A stretch of DNA of 30,425 nt from Pezicula radicicola (GCA_003008705.1 PDUO01000037.1:14454-44878); one strand, 5' to 3'; shown: positions 10,366-21,068, counted from the stretch's first letter. Translations and numbers: made by a program. The notes: generated from the letters alone by a model not told the origin.

Positions 10366-11740
10366 ATGGCGCCAAAAAGAGCTTACAACGGTATTTAAAG
10401 GAGAGCTTCAGTCTAACGTTAATCGCAGAAGTGTTTGAAGTGAAGATGAATTTGCTACTGGTCGCTAAACAGTCTGTAGATATTGAAACTGATGAGGTAA
10501 AAGTTAATAGATTAGATTCTAAGTTCAGGGGGTAGACGACTCCCGTACACAAAGTACCTTTATGATCTTAGGTCACCTAACCATCATTACCTTCAACAGT
10601 AGACGGTTAGCATTGCGCTATATAATAAGGGATGATGGTATGTAAGGTATGTATATCAACGGGGAGGATGCAAGATTGTTAAAATGCTATAAGTTTAGCC
10701 AAGGATGTACATATTCATGCGACTTCCTCTAAAATATAGAAATAAAAGCATCATACGTCAGCGCAGCTTTCGAACTATACCCTATCTCAGCCACAGTACA
10801 TCAGAGTCGAAGCCCTTTCCGTAGCAAGTGTTGCCACCATGAAGAAGACTCCCCATTGCAGAGCCTCATTCCCGTCGACCCGATAACGATTGATTCCACT
10901 GACTCTAAAGTTGGAGAATAAGGCTTGCAATCAATAGAGAACACCGAAAGCTGAGCCAATGAGACCCTCAGCTGCGCCGCAGTAGCCTCCGATGTGATCT
11001 CGTGTATTGGTTCCCCGTATAGCTCGTAACCCCTAAAGAACTTCTTAATAGATAGGAACAGTAAAGACGGGCTGAAGTATATATACAGATAGCTGCTTTC
11101 TAGCTCCATGTCGGTGGTGTTCAAAGGGGCTTGGTGAAGAGCGAGACTAATGAGTATATTAACCGAAGCAGCCTTAGGAAGAACGCTAATCAGGCGGAAA
11201 ACTCAAATATGTACTGTACGGAAAGGTTATTCCAAATAGGTTGTTGTAAGCTCTATTCACCTGTAGTATAGCTTCAGCGAACTTAAGGGACTTCGTCCAA
11301 GCTTATAGTAGCTTAGAGTTAAAGCGATCCCGGTTTGTCAAAGTACTCGTGCGGGCAGGAAGTCTGTATTAGGTTTAGTGTAGTATGAAAGGGCAGTGGC
11401 TACTCAAGTTATAGGCTTTTCTTAAAGTTGAGCCTTGGGATTATAGTAGAAATTCCTTTGAGTTATGTTTGCCTCGCGACAACGTTAAAGTGCTTAAGTT
11501 CCTCCTTGTGCCGGCCGACACTTTTCTTGAAGTTGAGCCTCGTGACGTTTAAGTGCTTAAATTCATTGCCTACAATTCCCTGTACTTCGCTAACCGCTTA
11601 CAGACTTTGACCTGAGTTGCATCACTTATTATTTGGTAATACACTCCTTCTTAACGTCTTCTAAGAACTCTATCTAATAGATTCACTTATTTCTAGGACG
11701 TCTCAGGAAGTACCCGGGTCACGCGACTTCTGAGAGATTT
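10366..11740. other. Gene-free region with one imperfect duplication
   Basis: I recognise no coding homology on either strand; short open frames lack protein-like composition. The only structure is the pair of duplicated blocks at 11417-11563. The upstream two thirds of the esterase gene interrupted at 11843, including its nucleophile elbow, should lie here but was not recognisable, so that gene was probably already truncated or diverged. Confidence 0.4.
11417..11563 (+). repeat. Imperfect direct duplication of two adjacent blocks
   Basis: TTTTCTTAAAGTTGAGCCT (11417-11435) recurs as TTTTCTTGAAGTTGAGCCT (11522-11540). The downstream block CCTCGCGAC...AAGTGCTTAAGTT (11472-11500) recurs as CCTCGTGAC...AAGTGCTTAAATT (11538-11563). 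Differences include C/T and G/A transitions and small deletions, consistent with an old tandem duplication of about 100 bp that has since decayed. Confidence 0.7.
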
Positions 11741-11843
11741 AGAATATAACGCTGCAAAGAGACTATAGTGCGGTGCGTACTCCCGAGTTGCCACATGCTA
11801 CAGCTATCGATTCGATGCCATCGAGCGCTTAGAGACGGGAAAT
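11741..11843 (+). pseudogene. Type-B carboxylesterase, segment 5' of the retrotransposon insertion
   Basis: The frame reads DLEYNAAKRL, a TAG, CGAYSRVATCYSYRFDAIERLETGN and runs into the target-site duplication GAAAT. Removing the retrotransposon and one GAAAT copy joins it without a frame change to the downstream part (HEGPRHGAEI...). YSYRF followed by the catalytic-His segment is the usual order in fungal type-B carboxylesterases and lipases (alpha/beta hydrolases). Only about 35 codons before the insertion are recognisable. The single TAG at the Q/W position before CGAYSR fits RIP. The GESAGG nucleophile region was not found upstream. Confidence 0.65.
11839..11843 (+). repeat. Target-site duplication GAAAT, left copy
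   Basis: GAAAT directly precedes the TG of the 5' LTR and is repeated at 17229-17233 directly after the CA of the 3' LTR. Five base pairs is the usual Ty1/copia integrase footprint. Confidence 0.92.
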
Positions 11844-12130
11844 TGTTGCTAAATATAACAGTATTGCCACTCGTTCAGAAACTATAAATATAGTTTATAT
11901 TTAGTTCATACTATAGATAAGCCAATGGTATTAGTTAGATAGTTGATTTCTAAGTGTTTTATATATAAGAAGACTATTTCTCTAATACTATATAAGTTGT
12001 TTTAGTATTAGTAATTACTTACTCTTATTTATATATATATACTCTTATTTTACTATCTATATAGAATTAAGTAACTATCTCTTAACTTTTAATCTATATA
12101 TTTATTAATATATTCTATTATTTAGTAATA
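11844..12130 (+). repeat. 5' long terminal repeat (287 bp)
   Basis: It starts TGTTGCTAAATA and ends TATTTAGTAATA (originally ...CAACA, as in the 3' copy). The first 160 or so bases keep TG, CA and CG dinucleotides (for example TTGCCACTCGTTCAG), while the last 125 bases have lost them. Confidence 0.93.
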
Positions 12131-12150
12131 GTTATAAGCCCTCTACTACT
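12131..12150 (+). other. Candidate primer-binding site
   Basis: GTTATAAGCCCTCTACTACT directly follows the 5' LTR where a tRNA primer would anneal. RIP has altered this stretch, so I cannot name the tRNA. Confidence 0.4.
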
Positions 12151-15100
12151 ATTAGTATACTAAATTAATTTATTTAAATTATTTAATTTAAACTAATAGT
12201 AGTTTAGAAACTACTTAGTTCTATATAAGTTAAATAGACTTATTTAATCTATCTAACTCTAGTAAAAAAAAATTATTAAAATAACTACTAAGTCTATACT
12301 TATTCTTAGTAACTCTTTAGATTAGTAGAATTAGTTACTAAGAGTATATAAATTAGTCTAAAGTAGTAAGAACCTAGTATAGTTATATATAAATCTAGTA
12401 TTACTTATTTAGTTATTATTTCTAATCTTTCTAGTTTAATTAATATTTATTTAAATACTAATAATAACTCTTATAAAAATTAAAACTATAAAATAATAAT
12501 ATAAAATATTTAGAATTAAATAGAATATATAGAAATATTCTATTTAACTAATTAATAAATAATTAGATATATTAGTATTTATATAAAAGTATATATATAA
12601 CTTTATAACTCTTTAATATCTCTTATTTATATATAATTCTATAATAATATAAAAAGTATTAATTATATTAAAATTATATTTTATATTATTAGATTATATC
12701 TAAAGAATAAAACTAGTTAAAAAACTTTATAAACTTAAGTTATTTAAGAAAAAGTAAAGTATTAAAAAATAATTATAATAATAAAAAACTATATATACTA
12801 ATANTAAAGATTTTAATATTATAGAAACTATTAATAACTTTATTCTATTTAATTTTATATATATAATCTAAAATATTAATTCTAGATATAAATTAACTCT
12901 TAAACTAAAATTAACTTTAAAAGAAGATAAGAGTAAAAACCTCTTAATATTATATAACCTTATTAATTAATTTTAAATCTATTAGAAATCCTTAGTATAA
13001 GCTTATAGAATAATCTATAATATATTTATTATATTCTAAGACTATTTAAATTAAATTACTAAATATAAATCTAAATTTCTATATATATATAATAATTTTT
13101 ATTAGTATAATAATTACTATTATCTAGTTAAAGAAAACTAGTTAAAAGAATAATATATAAAGAAGAAAATTATTAATTTAATTTAGAAAAAACTAGATAG
13201 AAATCTAAAGATAAAAGTATTAATTAATAATATTATTTAATATAAAAAGGAATTTTATATTAAAAGTAAGTTTATATCTATTAAAGTCTAGTTTAATAGT
13301 TAGTTAGAAATAATATTAATATTAATAATAGATACTCTTTTAAAACTAAGAACCTTTATATTAGTCTTTAGTATATTCTTTTTAAATACTTAGAATTTAA
13401 AATATAAACTAATTTACTCTATTATTCTTAATTCTAAATTTAATTCCTATATATATAATAATCCCTTATAATTTAAAATAACTTAGTTTATATATCTATA
13501 TAAGATTATTATAACTAGAAAAGAGATCTATTAAATTAAAGTCTATAAAATAATAATACTAGTTATTAATTCTTTCTAAGATAAAACTATTCTAGAACTT
13601 TAAAATATCTTATATATTCTTAGATTTATAATTAATATTATATTACTTTAATTATTAAAATATAAAGGAATTTATTAGAATATTAAATATAATTATTTAT
13701 ATATAAAAAATAAAACTTTATATAATATTAATATTTTAAATAACTTCTAGTATATTAAATAAAATATTAAAATATTATTTAAAGATATATTTATAATAAA
13801 ATATAATATAAAAGTATTCTTTAAAGTTATAATTAAACTCTAATATAATTAATTTAAATATCTTAATCTATAAGTTATAAATATATTATAAAATATAATT
13901 ATTAATATTAATATTAATAAATTAAAACTATACTCTTAAATTATTAAATATTCTATATATAGATAAACTAAAGCTTATAAATTAGTTTTTTATTTATTAT
14001 ATATAAAAGAAGATTTTATAAAACCTTAGTTTTAAACTATAATTAATCTTATTAATTTATTATATATCTATAATTATAATAATAATAAATAGATTCTTTA
14101 TCTTTAATATATTAAAATTAAATTTAATCTAGTATACTTTATATTATATAAAAATAAATTAATCTAAATCTTAATAAATACTATTTATCTTATTAAAAAT
14201 TAATAAAGAAAGTATATAAAATTTATTTAATATAATAATAAATTATTATATAATCTAGAGATTAAAGAATTCTATAAAGAAAAGAGTATTATTTATAAGC
14301 TAAGTATATTAAATACTTAAGTATAAAATAAAAGTTTAGAGAAAGTAGAATATATACTTATTATAAAAGCTTACTATATAAGAATCTAAATAAATTTACT
14401 TTATAATCTATAATTAGAAACCTATTATATAATAGAATATCTAGTAAATTAAACTTTAATTAAAGCTCTAGAATAACTAATACTATATAAAGTTCTAAAA
14501 GATATAAAACTATCCTTAGTTTATATTTAAATCTTTAATTATTATATATATATTCTAAAGAAAGATAAATACTATCTTATAAAATTATATAAATTATTAT
14601 CTTATATATATATTAATTATTTTATAAAGTTTATTAATATTATTATATTCTATATATAGATATCTAGTTTAAATAAGATAATTTAAAATTATAATATCTT
14701 TTTTAATAAAGAATTATTTTATTCTTTTAAAAATTTTAATATTAATTATATAAATAAAACTATAATTAAGATAATAAATCTATTAGAAAATATTATAATA
14801 AAAGAAAAGTAAAAAGATAATAATATTCTTAACTTTATAACTATTATACTATTTTATATATCTTAAAATAAAACTAGTTCTAATTAATTAGAGTTTAAAA
14901 AATTATCTATTAAAATAAAATAATAAGTAATTAAACCTTAACTATTAATATTAGAAATAATACTAGAATAAGAATAAATATTACTATTTATAAATAATAA
15001 TAGTTTAAATTAATCTAAAATTAAATTATAAATCTTATAAAATACTTTATAAAAATACTAGAGAGATACTAATACTAGAAGTATAAATAAAGTATTAATA

Positions 15101-15178
15101 ATAACTAAAGTAATAGTTTAAATTAATTTATTAAATATCTTATCTAAGAGTTAATATTTTATTTATATTATAATTTTA
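12151..15178 (+). other. RIP-saturated retrotransposon interior (left part)
   Basis: Extremely A+T-rich sequence, made mainly of TTA, TAA, ATA and scattered AG/CT steps, without TG, CA or CG on reading. It would have encoded Gag, protease, integrase and part of reverse transcriptase. Individual domains cannot be recognised reliably because Cys, His, Gln and Trp codons are all converted. One undetermined base is at 12804. Confidence 0.75.
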
Positions 15179-16169
15179 NNNNNNNNNNNNNNNNNNNNNN
15201 NNNNNNNNNNNNNNNNNNNNNNNNNNNNNNNNNNNNNNNNNNNNNNNNNNNNNNNNNNNNNNNNNNNNNNNNNNNNNNNNNNNNNNNNNNNNNNNNNNNN
15301 NNNNNNNNNNNNNNNNNNNNNNNNNNNNNNNNNNNNNNNNNNNNNNNNNNNNNNNNNNNNNNNNNNNNNNNNNNNNNNNNNNNNNNNNNNNNNNNNNNNN
15401 NNNNNNNNNNNNNNNNNNNNNNNNNNNNNNNNNNNNNNNNNNNNNNNNNNNNNNNNNNNNNNNNNNNNNNNNNNNNNNNNNNNNNNNNNNNNNNNNNNNN
15501 NNNNNNNNNNNNNNNNNNNNNNNNNNNNNNNNNNNNNNNNNNNNNNNNNNNNNNNNNNNNNNNNNNNNNNNNNNNNNNNNNNNNNNNNNNNNNNNNNNNN
15601 NNNNNNNNNNNNNNNNNNNNNNNNNNNNNNNNNNNNNNNNNNNNNNNNNNNNNNNNNNNNNNNNNNNNNNNNNNNNNNNNNNNNNNNNNNNNNNNNNNNN
15701 NNNNNNNNNNNNNNNNNNNNNNNNNNNNNNNNNNNNNNNNNNNNNNNNNNNNNNNNNNNNNNNNNNNNNNNNNNNNNNNNNNNNNNNNNNNNNNNNNNNN
15801 NNNNNNNNNNNNNNNNNNNNNNNNNNNNNNNNNNNNNNNNNNNNNNNNNNNNNNNNNNNNNNNNNNNNNNNNNNNNNNNNNNNNNNNNNNNNNNNNNNNN
15901 NNNNNNNNNNNNNNNNNNNNNNNNNNNNNNNNNNNNNNNNNNNNNNNNNNNNNNNNNNNNNNNNNNNNNNNNNNNNNNNNNNNNNNNNNNNNNNNNNNNN
16001 NNNNNNNNNNNNNNNNNNNNNNNNNNNNNNNNNNNNNNNNNNNNNNNNNNNNNNNNNNNNNNNNNNNNNNNNNNNNNNNNNNNNNNNNNNNNNNNNNNNN
16101 NNNNNNNNNNNNNNNNNNNNNNNNNNNNNNNNNNNNNNNNNNNNNNNNNNNNNNNNNNNNNNNNNNNNN
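15179..16169. other. Assembly gap (991 N)
   Basis: A run of N inside the retrotransposon interior. Its true length is unknown, so the 5385-bp element length is nominal. A further single N lies at 16249. Extreme A+T content and multicopy relatives probably caused the assembly failure. Confidence 0.98.
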
Positions 16170-16932
16170 TATAAAAACTATTCTAGATCTATAGTAATAT
16201 AGTATTTATAAATAATAAGATTATATAATTTAATTTATTTAAATCTATNTATATATTATATAATAAAGTTATTTATTAAATAATAATAAAATAATAAACT
16301 ATTACTATCTCTAGTATTAAAGTTAAATTACTAGTAGTATTATTTATTATTAAACTTCTATTATAGATAATTTAATTCTTTAAAACTATTAATTTTAATT
16401 TTATTATTAAGCTTATTATCTATATTAATAATATCTAAACTATAGATTTACTTTATAAGGATATCTTATAACTTTAAACTAAACTAAAGTATATAGATAT
16501 CTATTAATACTAGTTATAATAAGAAGTTTAATAAAACTAAATCTATATTAAATAAATATCTAATACTAATATAGTAGTAAATAGATTAACTAAGGAATTA
16601 CTATATTAAAAGTATAAAATATTTATTTAATAACTTAGTTTAATTAATATATCTAACTAGATTAAGCCTAGTTAATAGATATCTAAAGTACTATTTAAAG
16701 AGTCTTCTTCTTCTTCTACTTCTTCTCTTTCTCTTTCTTTATCCTATAGTAGACTCTATTATTATTATAGTCTATATAGTAAACTACTATCTAACTTTAA
16801 AACTTAATTACTACTACTACTATTAAAATATACTAAGTCTAGATATATAACTTTTATACTAATCTATACCTTAAATTTAATACTAATAGTTTATAAAATA
16901 ATTTAGATTTAACCTCTTATTTAATTAAATCT
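16170..16932 (+). other. RIP-saturated retrotransposon interior (RNase H end)
   Basis: This is the 3' part of the copia polyprotein. Relics of RNase H are readable in one plus-strand phase at 16487-16504 and 16574-16640 (VVNRLTKELLY, stop, KYKIFI, stop, stop, LSL), matching the family's L-T-K...K-F...L-G-L ending. A CT-rich tract with TTC/TCT repeats lies at 16701-16743. Confidence 0.7.
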
Positions 16933-16939
16933 AGGGGAG
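16933..16939 (+). other. Polypurine tract
   Basis: AGGGGAG, two bases before the 3' LTR, is the only purine-rich G run in the region and sits where plus-strand synthesis is primed. It contains no CpA or TpG target and so survived RIP. Confidence 0.7.
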
Positions 16940-16941
16940 TA

Positions 16942-17228
16942 TATTACTAAATATAATAGTATTACTACTTATTTAGAAACTATAAATATAGTTTATATTT
17001 AGTTTATACTATAGATAAGCCGATAGTATTAGTTAGATAGTTGATTTCTAAGTATTTTATATATAAGAAGACTATTTCTCTGATACTATATAAGCTATTT
17101 CAGTATTAGTAATTACTTACTCTCGTTTATATATATATACTCTCATTTTACTACCTATATAGAATTAAGCAACTATCTCTTAACTTCCGATCTATATATT
17201 CGTCAATATATTCTGCTATTTAGCAACA
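16942..17228 (+). repeat. 3' long terminal repeat (287 bp)
   Basis: Same length and alignment as the 5' LTR. Here the inner (left) end is mutated (TATTACTAAATA for TGTTGCTAAATA), while the outer half keeps CTCGTTT, TTCGTCAATA and the terminal TAGCAACA. The mutated and preserved ends are the mirror image of the 5' LTR. Confidence 0.93.
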
Positions 17229-17233
17229 GAAAT
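17229..17233 (+). repeat. Target-site duplication GAAAT, right copy
   Basis: Matches 11839-11843 exactly; see the left copy. Confidence 0.92.
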
Positions 17234-17550
17234 CCACATGAGGGTCCGAGGCACGGCGCTGAGATCAGGCCAGTTTTCCAAAACTTTGACGGCCTGGGTT
17301 ACGACCAGAGCAGGAGTATATTTGAGGGGAGAAGTCCCGGTTTCTTTGAAATGGCAAAAGTAATGGGTCTCATGTGGGCTGGATTCATTACTCAGCTTGA
17401 CCCAAACGCCGCCTTTAATGGAGAACCATGGCCAATATACTGCGTGGATGATCCAAAAAACATCGTCTTCAACGAGACCGGACCTTATTGGATAGAAGAG
17501 GACACTGTACGACGTAATGCTACAGACTACATTATCAGTGTTCAACAGGC

Positions 17551-17581
17551 GGTACTACATAGGTTAGGGTACTACATAGGT
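17551..17581 (+). repeat. 14-bp direct repeat at the esterase 3' end
   Basis: GGTACTACATAGGT occurs at 17551-17564 and again at 17568-17581, separated by TAG. It falls at the end of the esterase frame and alters its last codons, so it may be a small duplication or an excision footprint. Confidence 0.8.
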
Positions 17582-17839
17582 AGATAGTCCGCAAAATGCA
17601 ATAGCCTCTCTCAACCATTAATGTACATACGTTGATCGGTTGCCGGGAGGAGTTCTCGATCGGGAGCGTAATTGACCTGGCTTGATACTCGCGTAGTCCC
17701 AAGAGGTTTGTACACTCCTAGTGCACTACTGAAATAAACACAATATCATCGATTTAGATTACCAACCAGGTAACGTACCTACATCGTGTCAAAGTAGTAT
17801 AGATGTATGTATATACTTAGGTAAGGTACGGAACTCGTG

Positions 17840-19666
17840 TTATATCAAGGTACCATTGAAATACTGATTCAAACCTTGGAGTATTTATCCACCACCGAGT
17901 GTCCGTCGTCTTGCTCGCCTGTGCGGGTAGTTCCACAGATGTGCGTCGCTGCGCCGGGCGGGAGAAACCTTGGTTCACCACCAGGTAGAAAGTCGCCGAG
18001 GCTAAGAGTGACATTTGTCATGCTGCCGAGCAGCTATTTTAGTCGTTCATCCTTGGTGGGACGGGTAATGCAGTTGGATAGAACACTTACTCTCGCATCA
18101 TAGCATGCTAGCGTTCATTATCATCCTCTCCAATTTGATAACGGATTACCGGCTGTGTAGACGCTATTAGAAGACTATTCGATCCGGGCATTAATGAAAT
18201 GGATCTCGCTGTATCTGTGTGTGCCATGGATACTTCTTTGAAACTAGGCTGGTGATCTACTGCGCGACATATTAGTTCTCTACTGTCGGTCTGGATACGT
18301 GTGGTACTGCACCTAACGAGAAGGATCGTTGAAAGGGATGTATAATGGATCCTTGGGGAACTTTTCATGTTGGATTTTACGGCGTGGATCATCCCAGACG
18401 CTCTTAGCCAGGCTATTCTTCAACACAACCTAGCATACGGCCATGGTCTGCTCAGTCAAATAGTGACCCTGCTGACAGTCAGGTTGCGTCATTGAAGGAA
18501 GTTCAGCAAGAACTTACAATAGCGTGGTATCCTGTTTCGGGTCTAATCCCAGAATTGAAAAGAATTCCGGCTGTGAGAACGGCTCTAGCATAGATGATAT
18601 ACTTCTTTGCTTTGGCAAAGATCACTTCGTTTGTAACCAGGTCAATGAGCTGAGCTCCCGCGATTTGCTTCGAGGCTGCGTCTACGAACAGTTTGCGACA
18701 GCAATGGTGAGCTTTCAATCCAAAGTTTCTCCCGCGGTAGTTTAGATCGGCCAGGGCTCCCAGAATACAGGCTAGCCCTGTCCACAGCAGATGTTCCGGG
18801 TTGAATGGACTTCGCTCGCATGCCAGGGGCAGGCTCACAAACTCGCGACCCTTGTGCTCCTGGATGAGGGCATTCTTGACGAGTTGGTGATGGACTGAGT
18901 GGTCGAATGCCGTATCTGTGGTGCGGAAGAGGGCTTTTGCTTCGTCATATAGTCCTTTCCACTCTTCGTTGGAAAAAAGACGAGGCCTCTCTATCTCGGG
19001 GGACATTTCGGGTGTAGCACAACTCCAATAGGAGCCCATGCCTCCGACTCCTCTGACCACAGGGGCAGCGGGTAGGTTGTTGTAAGCCTTTTCGTCGGCA
19101 TTTCCGCCATTCAGTTCGAATCGCGTAGGACTAGGGAAGGTTAGGGAGCAGCACACCTGAAATATTGAGAAAAGATGTACTCGGCGGGCCGGGCCAACGG
19201 AAATGCATCTGATTCGGGTAGCAAGCCCAAAGCTCCCTAGAGCCAAGTAAGTCAACAATCCTATCTAATCAAGTCGAAGCACTATTACCTGGATAGTACT
19301 ATAGGCGCAGAAAAAATTAGTATAACAGGCACATCCAAGGATATATTCTGCATTACAAGGTGACATACCTACAAACCCGATGCAAGCCCCTCTGTGCCAT
19401 GACACTGTTCTTCTTGTGGTCGCCAACTAGTTGCGTCTCCCTGTTTTGCCGATGGTAAGGTAATCAGTTCTGCCAACAAGACCTGGCTAGTCACCAAGTG
19501 CGATTACTTATTGCTCCCCCATCTCCACCATTAGCACATTAATTTTCGGATCGGCATCAGTAATAGTCCTGGCATAGACCGCACCAATAGGGCCAGACCC
19601 TATGATAAACACGTCCGTGCTTAGAGTTCTTTGTCCAGTGATATTGGCTTTGCCATTAGTAGCCAT
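17840..19666 (-). pseudogene. Pyranose-2-oxidase-like GMC oxidoreductase, pseudogene
   Basis: Read leftwards from ATG 19666, the first exon holds the FAD-binding dinucleotide fold DVFIIGSGPIGAVYARTI and the acidic end of the second strand (NVLMVEMGEQ). A TAA (19508-19510) stands at or beside an intron donor. GDHKKNSV follows, as in pyranose 2-oxidases. The long open frame 19258-18503 carries VRGVGGMGSYWSCATPE, ERPRLFSNEEWKGLYDEA, FVSLPLACERSPFN and YARAVLTAGILFNSGI. Later pieces in shifted frames are WDDPRRKIQHEKFPKDP, the YPWHTQIQRDPFH box near 18210, and FLPGGEPRFLPPG plus HICGTTRTG near 17940, the GMC C-terminal domain. Family members oxidise aldopyranoses at C2 with oxygen. The His that carries covalent FAD in Trametes enzymes (T-H-W) is Tyr here. 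Several frameshifts and stops rule out function. The extreme C-terminus (the LGG...PT region) is not seen. Confidence 0.82.
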
Positions 19667-20176
19667 CCTGCTTCGTTATTTCGGTAGCGCCTTGTTCAGA
19701 AACGTCTGGAATGTGGATTCTAATTTCCGGGTACATAGTAACTTAACTAAATGATATGCCGATGAATGACGTGATCGGCAAGCCTAAAGTGAAGCATGCC
19801 ATTTCAAGTTATGAGCAAGCAATAGAATGACGGCCTATTTCACTTTCGCCTTGCAATCGATAATCATAGGCTTAGAATCATTCATTGGAGGGTTCGCTCC
19901 GGTCAGCATGCATACTCGCTTTGCTTGACGTACCTAGCCTTCTCACTGAGAGTGGAGCCTCATCAGCTGCCCTAATTTAACGCCGTTCATGTATAATAGA
20001 AGTCAAAGGGCAGCCTATGACACATTGTTTGGGCTTCGTAACTTGTCCATTTCATGAATCACTATCCTGGCCAAGACAATATACAATCTCCATAGATAAG
20101 GTACTTTGGAAGCAGCATCAATTCTGCAGTTTAGAGATGCTTGGAAATAATATGTCCCATTGCGATGGATGCTCGC
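19667..20176. other. Intergenic region
   Basis: This lies between the oxidase start and the phosphomannomutase 3' end. I see no coding homology or clear structure. It must contain the oxidase promoter, but no motif stands out. Confidence 0.5.
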
Positions 20177-21068
20177 TTATAAACCAAACAAGCCCTTCAT
20201 CTGTCTCATAGTATCCTCCGGACCTGCTACCGTATGTCCAATAGTCCTCTCGTCCCGGTAGAGCTTGTAATCGTTCCCCCCCATTATAAACCTTACCCCG
20301 AAGAAATGAATCTTATTGTAGACTACCTACGCCACTCCTCTCTTTCCCGGCTTCTATATACTTCAAGCAATATATCTTGTTCCAGCCATCTAGAAAGACG
20401 TCGAAACAGGTCTGCCCGCCTATCATGTACCTTAGATTCAGGTCCGAGAATTATACTTTTATCTTCTTAATCATAGCTTTTTGAATCCTATACACCCTGT
20501 CATAGAGCTGAAAGGTCTCCATTTCGACATAGGTGGCTCCTTGTCCAATGGGCGAGATATTCACGTTACTATTACTAAACTCTACGAATGTACTACACTT
20601 GATGGGAAAATCAAGATCAGCAATTTATCTGAGCTCCTAGTTGATAAGTCTTTTATAGTTTACCTCACCGATTTCTATAATGAAACTACCACCGGCCAGG
20701 GGGACATCCAGTCTAAACGCCGTAACTCCGTTCTCAGCGGGGCAGAAGTCGAAGGGCGGCGTCACAGGAACAGACGGGGTGCCGGCCTGCCGCTGCTGTT
20801 TATTGAGAGATCCGCCACTAACGTAGGCGATGGTACATTTTGATCGAAGTAGGCAGAGCATTGAATGCATCTCTGGCGAGACAGTCTATACATGTTGTAA
20901 GGTAATCAACACATTTGATGCAAACTTAGGTGATGATGGATTAGGTGCGGTTACTTGGGTACGTACCTGTTTCTCCGGACACAAAGTCCCATCGAGATCG
21001 AATATGCACATTGTATCCTTCATTGGACGGGCATTAAGAGGCAGGTAGGTGGTTCCTGCTTCAGCCAT
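20177..21068 (-). pseudogene. Phosphomannomutase (SEC53/PMM type), pseudogene copy
   Basis: Exon 1 (21068-20967, 34 codons) contains the HAD-type catalytic motif FDLDGTL after NARPMKDTMCI. An 81-nt intron (20886-20966, GTACGT...GTATAG) leads in phase 0 to TVSPEMHSML, CTIAYVSGGSLNKQQ, FDFCPAENGVTAF, TFVEFSNSNVNISPIG, IGGQTCFDVFLDGWNK, and finally IHFFG and NDYKLYRDERTIGHTVAGPE, ending LFGL-TAA at 20177. This covers the whole of cytosolic phosphomannomutase, which converts Man-6-P to Man-1-P for GDP-mannose. Damage: TAG at 20637, TAA at about 20625 and near 20450, a one-base gain near 20318-20330 and a one-base loss near 20290, each restoring family homology in the next frame. GWNK replaces the usual GWDK. 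PMM is essential in fungi, so a working copy must exist elsewhere. The gene is divergent from the next one. Confidence 0.9.

Larger units (their letters stand above)
11844..17228 (+). mobile_element. Ty1/copia-type LTR retrotransposon, extinguished by RIP
   Basis: The element is 5385 bp as assembled, with 287-bp LTRs, a 5-bp target duplication, 12-bp terminal inverted repeats (TGTTGCTAAATA...TATTTAGCAACA), a candidate primer-binding site and a polypurine tract. Near the 3' end of the interior, a plus-strand frame keeps two landmarks of copia RNase H in the same phase. KYIDIY at 16487-16504 corresponds to the K-H-I-D-I-R region. VVNRLTKE at 16574-16597 corresponds to the T-A-D-G-L-T-K box, with A-to-V, D-to-N and G-to-R changes that are all single C-to-T or G-to-A transitions. 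RNase H just before the 3' LTR fits copia order rather than gypsy, where integrase is last. From about 12005 to 17020 I found no TG, CA or CG dinucleotide outside the gap. All reading frames are destroyed, so it cannot encode its own transposition. Confidence 0.93.
17229..17587 (+). pseudogene. Type-B carboxylesterase, C-terminal segment after the retrotransposon
   Basis: The frame continues from the 5' segment: NPHEGPRHGAEI, with the His-containing GARHGAEI-type segment that carries the catalytic histidine in fungal type-B esterases, then RPVFQNFDGLGYDQS, SPGFFEMAKVMGLMWAGFI, LDPN and DPKNIVFNETGPYWIEEDTVRR. This order (catalytic His, a hydrophobic helix with W-x-x-F-x, an N-F-N-E box and the D-T-x-R end) is typical of secreted carboxylesterases of about 550 residues. 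The C-terminal 100 or so residues are undamaged, with no stop until TAG 17585. The retrotransposon separates this end from the rest of the enzyme, so no functional product is possible. The gene is tail-to-tail with the pyranose-oxidase-like gene. Confidence 0.75.

Noticed and set aside
12005..17020. A+T-rich block as centromere, mitochondrial insertion or replication origin
   Set aside because: Paired 287-bp LTRs, a GAAAT duplication, a polypurine tract and RNase H relics identify a RIP-mutated retrotransposon.
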